Assembly: GCA_003996215.1 (NCBI GenBank)
Contig: QJPP01004104.1
Span: 1-64,000 of the forward strand
Direction of reading: 5' to 3'
From: Jaltomata sinuosa
Lineage: Eukaryota; Streptophyta; Magnoliopsida; Solanales; Solanaceae
Length of the DNA: 64,000 nt
Every line of letters begins with the position of its first letter. Position 1 is the stretch's first letter. The translations under genes and the position numbers were made by a program. The notes below the pieces were generated by a model that was not told where the DNA came from, made no database searches, and saw only the letters and a list, made by a program, of their open reading frames with translations. Shown here piece by piece: positions 22,136 through 31,663 of this stretch.

Positions 22136-22209
22136 ACACTTTCTTCCTTTATTTCCGTACATTTGAGTTTGATCGTTCGGGGACAAATGATGGGTAAATT
22201 GGTATCTGT
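22136..22209 (+). other. Element A 3' untranslated region with the conserved pre-LTR block
   Basis: The last 38 bases (GTTCGGGGACAAATGATGGG, then TAAATTGGTATCTGT) match the sequence before the 3' LTRs of B1 and B2 almost base for base. This is where the polypurine tract should lie, although the block is only partly purine-rich (GGGGACAAATGATGGG). Confidence 0.6.
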
Positions 22210-24247
22210 TGTAACGAACGGGTTCGTCATTATGGGTAAAACAATCGTGCCAAGTTTTAGAGTTAGAAAACTCCGAGTTTGGGAGTTTGAAATTCTGGGC
22301 TAGGCTAGTCTCGGCTGGTTTATGGGCGAGGTATGGTCTAGGGAAATCTGGGTAAGGATTGGATTAGATGTTTTGTGTTGACCTAATTTTCCTCGTAGCT
22401 AACACATAAAGGAGTCTCGGGGACTTTTTGGAATCGAATTCGGGTAAGTAGAACTTCCGGAATCTAGGTTGATGTGAAGGGGTTATTTCGGGACGTCGGG
22501 AAAATAGGTGTGTTGTAAAATGGACTAATTTTGGAGGTTTTACTACTTTCTGTCCCGTGTCAACCGCTAGCGACCTCCGCTGTAGAGGAGAAATTACCAC
22601 TACAGCGGAAGTCAACGTTGGTCAGCATCCGCCATAGTGGACGACTCCACTACGGTGGTACCGCTATAGTGGAGCGTGATGGGATTTAATGCAGAAACAT
22701 TCCCCAAAATGTTCAGTTTTCTCAATTGTATTTTGGGAGAAGGGCAAGGCGATTTTCCTCCGTTTTCCATTATTTTTCGTCCCTAAGGTAAGGTTGCTAC
22801 TCCCCAATCTTCGTACTACTTTTCTTACACGGTAGAATTGCTAGGAGTGAACTTGGGGAAAGGTTGGAATAACCTAGGGATGGTGGAATCCAGGGAAGAA
22901 GGGCGATTCTAGGCATGAAAGTTCTTGGGTATTGATTAAAGTAAGGTTTTATGATCACATGTTGTTAAATTCTCTACTTTTATCCGTGAAAATGATAGAA
23001 CTAGGGAAATTAATGGCGGAAAGCCCGGGAAAAAGGGTAGAATGATCATGGTTAGTATGGGGTCTGGGATTGGATGTAATCGGGGTAATGCGCAGGCCTT
23101 GTTTGTTAATTTGAGTACTTGTATGTTGTTTTATACCAAGAACGAGAAAGGAATCCGGAACACGGGAAAGCTTGGGTTGAGTAGAGCTTGGATCATTTTG
23201 AGGTAGGTGATGGCTTACGACTCTTGTGAATGTTGTATATTTTGTACTCTTATCTAAGTGTTTGTATGAATTGCATGACTTAGAGGAATTGTGTAGAATG
23301 TCTAAGGGTCCTGTTTTACAGTCTGTGAATTTAACAGTGTGTTGCTTGTTGGTTTACAAGTTGTTTGTTCATTATTTTGACTGTGGATTATTGACATTCG
23401 GTTGGCTCGGGTACCACGCCTGGTACAGGTTTATTTTACTGCATCATGGCATTGATATTGTTGCATTGCATTGACTGTTATTGGTTCCATGAGTGGACCG
23501 AGTGTTTTTATTGAATTGTGATATTCATTGTTGCGTTGGTCTTGGATTAGGCCGGGTTGTCTATTGAACAATTAGGTGTTGTTTAAATGGGATCCCAGGA
23601 TGGGTCCGGGCTAGGCAAAAATGATAGTTTATTGAATTCTGTTATTGTGGTTTAGAGTTATAAGAAGGTGGATTTCATGTGGGAACAAGCTAGGTAGAGT
23701 CTTGTAGTCTAGGGGAGCCTATTAACTTGGTGCATGTTTTCTGTACTGGTACTTGATTTGTTGTACTGAATTATACACTGTTTATTTGCAACTGGCTAAT
23801 GATCCTACTAGTACACAGTGGTGGTGTACTGATACTGCCCTTGCTTTTTCTTCTTGTGAGTATAGGAAATCTTCCAGCGGTTGAGACGTGACCTCATCTG
23901 TAGTACCATCGTTCCAGACTTCAAGGGTGAGCCGTTTGATCGAACTACGTTGAATATATCATTAGTGTTGTAGCCCATTTATTTTGGGCTTAGACTATTT
24001 CCTTATATTTTTGGGGTTGCATCCCCGCACTCTAGACATTGGTACAATTGTTTGGTACATCGACTTTCAGATTCTAGGGGGTAATTTCCGCAGGTTTATA
24101 TTAATGAGGTTGATTTATTATTATTGAACTGCTAGTTTACTTTTATGCACTGGTTTTGAGCTGTTAGAATGATTAAGTTCGGGGAAGTGATGGTTCGCTC
24201 ATCCAGGGGTTGGGTGAGTGCCACTCACGGTGGTCTGGGTCGTGACA
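22210..24247 (+). repeat. Element A 3' LTR (2,038 bp)
   Basis: Aligns end to end with 14,888-17,012. It is 87 bp shorter through small deletions, for example in the palindrome array at about 22,562-22,675 and near 23,530. It ends CTGGGTCGTGACA, followed by the TCCTT duplication. Confidence 0.93.
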
Positions 24248-24252
24248 TCCTT

Positions 24253-24937
24253 ACTCTTAGAATGCAGTGAAGGCGTTGTAAAGGTAAGGGAAGCATCCAT
24301 GCTTCGAAAATTCAATAAAAATCCAACCGAAGTTCAAGTTCAAAAACCAACCACAATGTGTACCCCAAATCTTTATTTTCTACCATATTATTGTCTAAAT
24401 TCGTGCGGGAAAGTAAAGGAGTAAGTAGGAACGATTGTTACCCAGAAATTTTAACATCGGGAGTGGGGTGATTGGGAGGATAGGGAGTATTTCGGAGGAA
24501 AATAGAGCAGAATGGGGATGAAAACCCATTTCTCCCCTATTTCAACTGTTGCCAACCGCTATAGTTGTCGGCACCTCACTATAGCGGTATAATGTCCACT
24601 ATAGCGCACGACAGTCAAGTTCAGGAAAAAAAAGGGTTCTTCCGGGTCTTTTCAAATTCTTTCTCTCCGACATTCTACAAGGCCCCAGATTTCTTGGGTA
24701 CTCCAGAAGGGTTACTTCATAAATTTTTCGAATAGCTCAGGGGAGGCAAATTCCTCATCAGGGCGAGATCATAAATTTTCCTAATTGGGCAAGTACGGCT
24801 AGATGGGGGAAAGTTTGATTTTCGAGTGGGATCGTAATTACGCGATCATATAGGACTATGAGAGCCCGGGGCTAGTTTCTTCACCCTCCTTCTTACGGGA
24901 TTGTTCGGGGAAGAACGATGGGTAAATTGGTATCTGT
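24253..24937 (+). other. B2 internal 3' end, non-coding
   Basis: Matches B1 at about 1,521-2,217: GTAAGGGAAGCATCCATGCT, the TTTTCTACCATA block, a CTATAGCGG palindrome array at about 24,556-24,605 and the pre-LTR block at 24,900-24,937. The ORF at 24,218-24,424 spans the element A junction and is chance. Confidence 0.75.
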
Positions 24938-25606
24938 TGTAACGACTAGATCCGTCGTTATTTTAGAAATTGCAATGTCATAAAATTTGAGAATGACTAA
25001 AGTATGTTTTGTCTTAAAATAGGGTGATGTGGCTGAAGAATTCAGACTTTTGATTTAAACTGAACCGGGATGACGTCACTCTACTATAGCGGTCTTTTCT
25101 CCGTTATAGCGATGCCACTGTAGCGGCAGCCTTTCGCTATAGCGGATTGACGGGAGGCAGTAGCTTAGTTACGCGATTTAATAAAAAGAACTTCTCCTCC
25201 TCAGTTGAAAAGTGTACTAGGGTTACTCCAAAAACCTTCCTAGTCTGATCCAAGGCTTGGGAGCTATATATGGGGAGGAGGGATTCCGGCTAAAGGGACG
25301 TGAAACCCCTAGATTCGGGCTTGTTAATCGTCAGGGAATTCCTTCATGGAGCCAGAAATTACATCATGCAACTGCTTGGCGTCCAGGTAGGCTAGGTTTT
25401 CTTCACCTTGAGTAGATATTGGCCTGCTTTCATTCGTATTACTGTATAGATGGAAAGGAGAAACCATGCTTAGACCTTCGGACACGGAGTCTGGTGGATT
25501 GTTGCGTATGGATTGGTTGAATTAGGAAATAGATTGGGTGGTAAGGGTTCGTCTATGTAGGTGCTTAGAGTAGGCGCCCGCACGGCCCGTTAGTTGGGTC
25601 GTGACA
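24938..25606 (+). repeat. B2 3' LTR, short form (669 bp)
   Basis: TGTAACGACTAGATCCGTCG to GTTGGGTCGTGACA. It lacks the 1.8-kb middle module of the B1 3' LTR. A palindrome array lies at about 25,083-25,145 (CTATAGCGGTC, GTTATAGCGAT, CTATAGCGG). No TSD can be tested because the 5' LTR start is lost. Confidence 0.82.
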
Positions 25607-26275
25607 AATTAATTTATAGAAGACTCAAAACATACAAGGCATGAAAATTGTAGCTTTTCAGGAACAGAGATGAGTACTTTTCTATTTTATCTGCTTAGAG
25701 TCGCAAAGATTCTCTTTCCTTTCTGTACGTATCTTTTGATACTACTTTTTATCCTTCCATTCCAAATATGTAACTGAAAATGAAAAAAGCTCATTGCATT
25801 AATCGTTAGCTTCATGGCGTTTTCCAGAAAGATTTCACTCTCAAGTTTGAGACTTTATTCTCTCTTTCTCCAATTGTTCTATTAGTAGCTTTTGATTTAT
25901 ATGCATATAAAACAGACTACATAATGTCTCAAACCTCTAACAGTTGTACCTAATCGTGATATTTTTATTTCTTTATAAAAAATGTGGGAAAATAAAATTC
26001 TTGATGTGCAAGATTTCACAATTTGTGAGTTGGTCTTAATTTCCTTTTCAAAACTGCCTTTTTATATTCTTTAGTTAACGCCAAATTTTGTAGAGTTCTC
26101 AATCGAAAGTTGTTTTTTGCTTGGATTATGAACTTTTCCTTATGTTAAAATCTCATAATTCTACTTTTTTATATTGCATTCCTTAAAGGTATTATTGAAA
26201 ATGAAATTCCTGGTGCAAACATTGTTAGTTGCTTTGAAAATTTTCACTCTAAATTTTTCCTCCCTTCACTTTCTC
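25607..26275. other. AT-rich spacer, nothing recognised
   Basis: No LTR, TIR or coding similarity could be read. A 23-codon plus-strand ORF at about 25,814 (MAFSRKISLSSLRLYSLF) has an organelle-targeting look but ends at once and is probably chance. The last eight bases are the left TSD of the MITE. Confidence 0.4.
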
Positions 26276-26846
26276 GGGAAAGAATCCACTTCATTACTAT
26301 TTTGTCCATTATTTCGCAATGGTGTATTGGATGTAGGCCAAGTGTATAAGATAAATATTAAAGGTTAGGATCATTTTCTTTGTTATTTTTTCAAAAAATA
26401 ATAATCTTACAATAAATAATATTGAAATCAAAGTATATGTATTAATACTACTTCAAATTTATTTATATTTTATTGTACATTTTTTAATTATTTTAAAAAA
26501 TATAAATAAATATTGTAAATTATTAGATTATGAAAATTAGTTTCATTATTCACATAAGAACATAAGATTTAAATCCACTTTTATGGAAAAATAAATATAT
26601 ATGGTGTTGAAACAAATAAAAAATTTCTTGAAGGATTATTAACAAACAGCCTAGGCTTTTATGGTTATAAATAATTTACTTTAGGTTTAAAAATATTATT
26701 TAGTGTAACAATAAATAAATAAATCTTTGAAGAAGTATCAAAGAAAACGATCTTAGCCTCTAATATTCATTTTGTACACATGACCTACATCCAATGAACC
26801 ATTAAGAAATAATGGACAAAATAGTAATGGAGGGGATCCTTTCCCC
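26276..26846. mobile_element. MITE with ~70-bp terminal inverted repeats and an 8-bp TSD
   Basis: Left arm about 26,276-26,346 (GGGAAAGAATCC, then CATTACTATTTTGTCCATTA, then TTGGATGTAGG). The reverse complement of the right arm, about 26,775-26,846, is GGGGAAAGGATCC followed by the same 20-mer and TTGGATGTAGG. The flanks are a perfect 8-bp duplication ACTTTCTC (26,268-26,275 and 26,847-26,854). The 571-bp element has no ORF. An 8-bp duplication suggests a hAT transposase, but a MULE-type element with one base less duplicated cannot be excluded. Confidence 0.88.
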
Positions 26847-26854
26847 ACTTTCTC

Positions 26855-27500
26855 CCTTCTCTTTAGCATTCATGTTGGTTCTCTATTTTAACATTTTTCT
26901 TCCTGATTTTAAATTTTCTTTCAAGATGTGAATACTGGGACCAATCTTTTTTCCCTGCTAATCATCCCAGAGCATGAGGAAGATATCAACAAACTTAAAT
27001 GCGACAACTCAAGAAAGAATTTAGCAGCTTATCTTACTATTTTTTTGCGTATTAATTGGATCATGCAAACTATTTTAAACTCCATTATGTCTTTGTTGTT
27101 TTGTGATTTTTTCTTTTGAATTGTGTTTCCTTCTTGTATGTTACTTCACTATAGCTTAAGGTAGGAAGATGTAGGATCTTTTCAGTGCTGATAGCCTGAT
27201 ATATTTCTTCTTAATAAAGTTTCTTGGTGTTATGTTGGTTATCATTTTCTTTATGCTAAAGAAGTGGTATAACTGTAGCTTTGCATACTCTATCGAGTAG
27301 CATAAAAAAAGTATTACTTGCTACAATAGCCCACTTAATCGTGCAAAGACAACGACTATCAATGGAGGATGGATATTAACATGAACAAATAGTCGTAATA
27401 CAAAAAAAGGATAATTTCAAATATGTGAAATAAAGTAATTAGTTTACTATAAATATAGCCAAGTTTTTTTTATAAAAAAAATAGTCCAAAAATGAACTAG
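26855..27500. other. AT-rich region with one exon-like stretch, unassigned
   Basis: After TTTTCTTTCAAG (an acceptor-like border at about 26,925), a plus-strand open stretch reads VNTGTNLFSLLIIPEHEEDI, then NKLKCDNSRKNLAAYL, and continues to a stop at 27,119. I do not recognise it. It could be the last exon of a decayed gene, since AATAAA-like signals follow near 27,210. There is no other evidence. Confidence 0.3.
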
Positions 27501-27527
27501 CCACAAAAAAAAATTACAAAAAAAATA

Positions 27528-27785
27528 GCCGCATGTATATGTAATGTATCGATAGTGTATAAAAGTTATGTAATATATCAAAACTGTATAAATAGTATAT
27601 AAGCGTGTATCGATATTGTATAAAAGTTATGTAATGTATCAAAATTGTATAAATAATGTATAAATGTGTATCAATATTATATAAATTATGTATAAACGTA
27701 TATATATAACATATAATGTATGTATTCATATTGTACAATTAAAATTGATCGCATCTATATGTAATGTATCGATCGTGTATAACCT
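27528..27785. repeat. Degenerate ~60-bp AT-rich tandem repeat
   Basis: Units built on GTATCGATATTGTATAAAAG, then TTATGTAATGTATCAAAA, then a TTGTATAAATAGTATA tail, three to four diverging copies. The minus-strand ORF here is a product of the repeat. Confidence 0.7.
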
Positions 27786-27878
27786 CAACCCTATCATTTA
27801 ATAACCTATTAATAGGATCAAGATTCTTGGTTTTACCCAACCCATAAATAAATTTCGAATATGTCAATGAATTTAACA

Positions 27879-28078
27879 AAAATCCAAATTGGCTTCATTT
27901 CATTTTAATAACCTTATGTTAAATCAAAATATTAAGTGCGAATCGAAACACCAATAATTCTGTTGTAATCGATGTTGAATACTTTACAATCAGATTGTGA
28001 CATTTTGTCGAAAACTTGGAGTGCTTCTTTTACTAAACCTTTTTTCACGTAGTTTGATATGTGAGTGCGATATACGAG
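27879..28078 (-). pseudogene. PPR protein gene fragment (pentatricopeptide repeat), broken
   Basis: The minus strand reads LVYRTHISNYVKKGLVKEAL, then QVFDKMSQSDCKVFNIDYNR, then IIGVSIRT, a stop, and in the same frame YFDLT, stop, GY, stop, NEMKPIWIF. The first block has the helix-turn-helix spacing of a PPR motif (Y..I..YVKKGLVKEALQVFDKM). The whole resembles the N-terminal part of organelle-targeted P-class PPR proteins of the Arabidopsis At1g13040 type (YNRFIGVLVR, then SRFELAE, then DMKP). Three nonsense codons follow within 50 bp and no further repeats continue, so it is a relic of a host gene for organelle RNA processing. Confidence 0.75.
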
Positions 28079-28516
28079 TCAATTTTTACTAAAATATAGA
28101 CTCCTCAAAAGCTAAAAGTATAGCTTTCGCTTCTTCCTCAACTCAATACACCAATATAAAGCTTCAAAATTGATTATTTTTTTAGTATTTTCATGCACTT
28201 TGTGCTTAATAGAGAAGGGTTTTGGGGGTTGGATGAGGATAGGAGAAACTGATTTTGGCGATGGAGAAGATAGAGGGAGAAAGAGAGAAATCCAAATCTG
28301 AGGAAAATCCCGAGGATGCAACCCACATACAAAAAATCACAAACTTTTTAGTGGAGTCTTTCAATACCGACCAACTCAAAATCTCTTCTAAACACTCTCA
28401 AATTTTATATATGAGCTCGTCTCGATATTTTGAATCTTTCAATATATTACACTCAAAATGATTCACGTTTTTGACACGTCAAATTTTAAAATCGAGCTTT
28501 TAAGAAGTTTAATAGT
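28079..28516. other. Spacer, nothing recognised
   Basis: Overlapping ORFs on both strands (28,112-28,321 and 28,255-28,461) show no family similarity and mirror each other. They are considered chance. Confidence 0.4.
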
Positions 28517-28680
28517 TGAACGAAGAAGAAGAAAAAAAATGACGAAGAAGAAGGAGGAGGAGGAGGAGGAGGAGAAGGGGAGGAGGAAGAAAGAAAGAAG
28601 AAGAAGATGATATGGAGGAAAAGCAATAATCATTAACAGAAGAGAAAGGAACAAAAGGAGAAAGAAGAAGGGAAAGCTGA
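28517..28680. repeat. Purine tract (GAA/GGA)n
   Basis: Almost pure purine on the plus strand, with AAGAAGAAG and GGAGGAGGAGGAGG runs. The 93-aa minus-strand ORF is a translation of this tract (poly-Ser/Phe/Leu). Confidence 0.9.
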
Positions 28681-28779
28681 TCCACTCAGTCGAAGGGTTA
28701 ATGTTGGAAAACAATATGGCCGAATGGCCAATTAATATAATCAATGAGTGTCTTTTTTAAAGTGGACTATTTTTTGTGT

Positions 28780-29995
28780 AAATTTTTTTCTCAATGGAAA
28801 TTTTGTTTAATTTTCCCTACAAAATATATGTAGAAAATTTGGGCCCACTCTAAAGGTGTGCTTTAAGGTCCATTAGGGTAATTAGTAAACCCTAATTAAT
28901 TTTTCTATATAAAAACATATGGTATATTATTAGAGAGATAGAAAATACTACAATAAGATCCTATGCTATATTTTCTCTCATTCAGTTAGAGTTTAGGCTG
29001 TGGTATCGGGGTTGCTTCGACACACCTTGACAACCATCGCCGACTGGTAATTCCAACCATGGTTCATCCTACGCTTCCGCTTCCGCTACGCGAACAAGAA
29101 GTAATTGATAGTATGCAAATTGGGTCGGAGGAGTGCACAATCCGATAATCTCTGTTTCTTTTTACATTTTTTTCTTCTACATGTTTTGTCATTATTATTT
29201 TATTCTATGTTACTGACTGTTTTACTTTTGAGAAACACCATTGTTATTATTACTTTGTGTCTTGGATGTCACTATCACTAGGCAATTTTTAAATACTTTT
29301 AATCCTTTGCTCTTACATTTTATTAAGTTGGGGGCTAACAATTTAATTGGCCAATGAAAGAATCTCTCTGTCGGATTTTTGAGGCTTTCCCATAATAAAA
29401 GACGGATATTACTTTGAGTTCGATTATTTCATATCGAATATCAATTTACATGGCCGATGAAGAAATTTTCTTCGATTTTCAAGGCCTCCAATGTATATAA
29501 GATGGGTTTATTCTTAGTTATTATTTATTTAATTCTTTTTGATTAATTTTTGTTCATTACTAACACTTTTACTAAGTGTGTTTAGAGGTACACAAAAATA
29601 CTTTCCGAAAAAAGATATTCGAATTAAAGTTCGAAGATGTTGTATAATTTTTTATTGTATTTATTCATTTTAGCTAACGATAGGCAAATATTAGAACGTT
29701 TCGTAAAAGTTTGTCCTTCAATTCTTAGAGTTTTGGAGAGTCTATTTCTCTAACTCGAAAGAATCAAGACATTTATTTTATCTCCTCAATTGAAAAAAAT
29801 GAATTCAGCCGGTAACCACCATTGTGGATTCTGAAGGATGCCTAACCCCTTTCCTTCGGAATAACTTGAACCCTTACCTTGAATCTAACTGGTTTCGTAG
29901 ACTAAAGTTTATTCTTTAATAAAAAGGTTTTCTAGTTTTCCTAAAATAAGGTGGCGACTCTCTTTCTCTCTTAAATTATTTTTTAAACTAATTTA
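28780..29995 (+). mobile_element. Tat/Ogre-type LTR relic, plus orientation
   Basis: A TATA-like TATATAAAAA lies at 28,906-28,915. The right-hand part has the wording of Tat/Ogre U5 regions: GGATGCCTAACCCCTTTCCT, then AACTTGAACCCTTACC, then AAAATAAGGTGGCGACTCTC (about 29,935-29,960). The reverse-strand Tat LTRs at 40,687 and 61,960 have the equivalent block (CACCCTTCCAAGAGTATTAA, then AGTGGCGACTCTTGC). Exact ends and TSD were not found. No gag or pol follows. Confidence 0.5.
28906..28915 (+). promoter_or_regulatory. TATA-like box in the Tat-type LTR relic
   Basis: TATATAAAAA about 70 bp upstream of a TTTTCTCTCATTCAGTTAGA stretch; a plausible U3/R boundary. Inference only. Confidence 0.4.
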
Positions 29996-30032
29996 TTAAT
30001 TAATTATTTTTTGTGAGTCCCGATGTTGTGTC

Positions 30033-30203
30033 CTATCGGATATAATAGCAATTACGCCGATCATAGGAACAGGAAGGTGAATATCTCTCTCTCCTAGGGC
30101 CACTTTTACATTTTCGCCGAAGGTGGGGTCCTCCACAATAACAACAAGGATCATTATAACAAGGGTTGCAACCACCAACATCTCTATCTTTTCGAGATGC
30201 CAT
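30033..30203 (-). CDS. Small cysteine-rich ORF just after the primer site of element E (56 aa)
   Basis: ATG at 30,201-30,203, about 110 nt downstream of the primer site in the element's own sense. It reads MASRKDRDVGGCNPCYNDPC, then CYCGGPHLRRKCKSGPRR, then a Tyr/Arg-rich tail ending CYYIR. There are eight cysteines in 56 residues. C-CYC-GGPH-LRRK-C has a CCHC zinc-knuckle look (C-x2-C-x3-H-x4-C, one residue short of the retroviral spacing). I do not know a named family for it. It might be the beginning of a gag-like reading frame cut by a stop. Nucleic-acid binding is only an inference. Confidence 0.4.
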   Translation of the reverse strand: MASRKDRDVGGCNPCYNDPCCYCGGPHLRRKCKSGPRRERYSPSCSYDRRNCYYIR

Positions 30204-30310
30204 GAAGTCAATTAACAAAATAAAACTCAAAAAAACAAAAACAACTATTCACAAAATTGAACTAAAATAAGTAAACTCAAATTCTAAACTAACTCAATAT
30301 GCCAAATTAT

Positions 30311-30328
30311 TCCCCGGCAACGGCTCCA
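30311..30328 (-). other. Element E primer-binding site (tRNA-Asp type)
   Basis: The minus strand reads TGGAGCCGTTGCCGGGGA, four bases after the LTR end. It is one base from TGGCGCCGTTGCCGGGGA, the site typical of Athila-like plant elements. Confidence 0.75.
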
Positions 30329-30332
30329 TTTT

Positions 30333-31663
30333 TGATAACGCTCAACTACACTCTCCAATGGAGGTAATTGCGATCGTTAGAGCAAAACACATTTATATTC
30401 CCAACGAATGTCGGGTTCATACCCACACAGAATAATGTAGTCCCTATTGAGCTAATAGAGAATCCAAGCAACTTATTGAAGTTCAATTAACGAAAAGGGG
30501 AAAATATATCTAAAAGGGGGGGGGGGTTAGACTAAAACTAAAGATAAAAGAGAATAAAATAAAAGATAGATTGATCAATGACTTTTACCTTGCTTTCGCC
30601 AAGCAAGGACAATATGAGAGACTTGGGAATGAGAATTTAATTTACAAGACTTTCACCCGATTAACACATGGGTAGTCTTGGCTAAAGGTGCACTTAACCG
30701 TCTTTCGGCCAATCAAGCAACAATCCTCATGTGTTCTCTCGAACCACCACGAGTAAGCAATAACTAATAATTAACTTGGGTGAGTTGGGTTATCTCTAAC
30801 CCCATTTCTTAGATGAGAGTTTCTGGCAACCAAACTATCTCTAGCCTTTGTCTAGAGTGGAAACCACAAATCCCCACTATTGAATCTTCCCGAACTTAGA
30901 GAAATTCTCTCTCAAGCAATAACCCAAATTAGAAAGCTAAGTCAATGTTTGTAACCATTGACTCAAAATTCAAGCATGGAGGATTCAATAGACCCAAATA
31001 ATAAAACAAGAGCAAAATCTATATATGAATTCAATACCCAAACAAGTATTATCTCTAATACAAACCCAAATCTCAATTCAACAAACACACCAATAAAATA
31101 GAAATTAAGAACCAAAGTTTGAAGAATGGAAACTAAAGATTTTATAATAAAGAACATCCAAATCTTCACTACTATGGTGTTGGTTGATGAACTTGCTCTC
31201 CAAGCTTGCCAAAAGTTGTGAGAATAGCAAAGATGATTTCCAAGATGGCTTGGAGGTGTTTTATGTGAATTGGGGTTTCTAAAGGGGAGATTTCCATTTC
31301 TGCCCCGCAACTGCCCTTTTCTTTTTCGCTTACGCGTAAGGTCCACCGTGTTCGCGAAGAGTCTATGTCTGGTTGACCTTTGCATACGCGAGTGGTACGA
31401 TGCATTCGCGTAGCTTCTGCTTGAGTAGCCTTCGCGTACGAAGTGGGATGCCGCGTTCACATTGGCCATTTAGCTGCCAGTTTCATATCTCTCTGAATAG
31501 CTCCCTTTTGACTTATTTTCATCTGAATTCTCCCCAAACACCTCTAAAACACCGAAAGTTGCAAAATAGAAGTAATTCGTATCAATTGCACTATTTTTCC
31601 ACTTATTATTAGCAAAAGCATAAGTTTAAGAGTTAAATAAGTAGGTAGACTACTAACTTATCA
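30333..31663 (-). repeat. Element E LTR (1,331 bp)
   Basis: Bounded by TGATAACG and CTTATCA. It contains an 11-G run (30,516-30,526) and, at about 31,329-31,460, an array of CpG palindromes (CTTACGCGTAAG, TTCGCGAA, ATACGCGAG, ATTCGCGTAG, CTTCGCGTACGAAG). The ORFs crossing it are chance. Confidence 0.7.

Larger units (their letters stand above)
14888..24247 (+). mobile_element. Element A: full-length Ty3/gypsy chromovirus (Del/Tekay type), decayed
   Basis: 5' LTR 14,888-17,012; primer site 17,018-17,030; gag 17,232-18,690; pol 18,691-22,135 in the gypsy order protease, RT, RNase H, integrase, ending in a chromodomain-like tail; 3' LTR 22,210-24,247. The LTRs run TG...CA and are bounded by TCCTT. 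A hand count over the first ~200 aligned bases of the two LTRs gives about one difference in ten, with closer agreement further in. The insertion is therefore old, although its duplications are intact. Many nonsense codons fit CAG to TAG, CGA to TGA and TGG to TAG changes, as expected from deamination of methylated DNA. Confidence 0.93.
4688..25606 (+). mobile_element. Family B copy 2: LTR element split by a CACTA element and element A
   Basis: Pieces: truncated 5' LTR (4,688-5,235), primer site (5,238-5,250), internal region (5,251-6,451), CACTA insertion (6,452-13,257), internal region with an antisense gene (13,258-14,887), element A insertion (14,888-24,247), internal 3' end (24,253-24,937) and 3' LTR (24,938-25,606). 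Removing the insertions and their duplications leaves about 4.7 kb. No gag or pol is present, so the element is non-autonomous. Its two LTRs are the same short form. The first ~120 bp of the 5' LTR are missing at the junction with B1. Confidence 0.75.
29996..31663 (-). mobile_element. Family E: truncated reverse-strand LTR element, tRNA-Asp-type primer site
   Basis: On the minus strand: LTR 31,663 to 30,333, primer site 30,328-30,311, then about 315 bp of internal sequence with a small cysteine-rich ORF, cut off at about 29,996 against the Tat-type LTR relic. Primer type and LTR ends (TGATAA...TTATCA) resemble Athila-type plant elements, but no gag or pol survives to confirm the lineage. Its LTR breaks the family-A LTR that resumes at 31,664. 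Confidence 0.6.

Noticed and set aside
25814..25890. Short ORF MAFSRKISLSSLRLYSLF as a transit-peptide start of the nearby PPR gene
   Set aside because: It is on the opposite strand to the PPR fragment and ends after 23 codons.
28463..28744. 93-aa Ser/Phe/Leu-rich ORF that looks like a signal peptide or membrane protein
   Set aside because: Antisense reading of a GAA/GGA purine tract.
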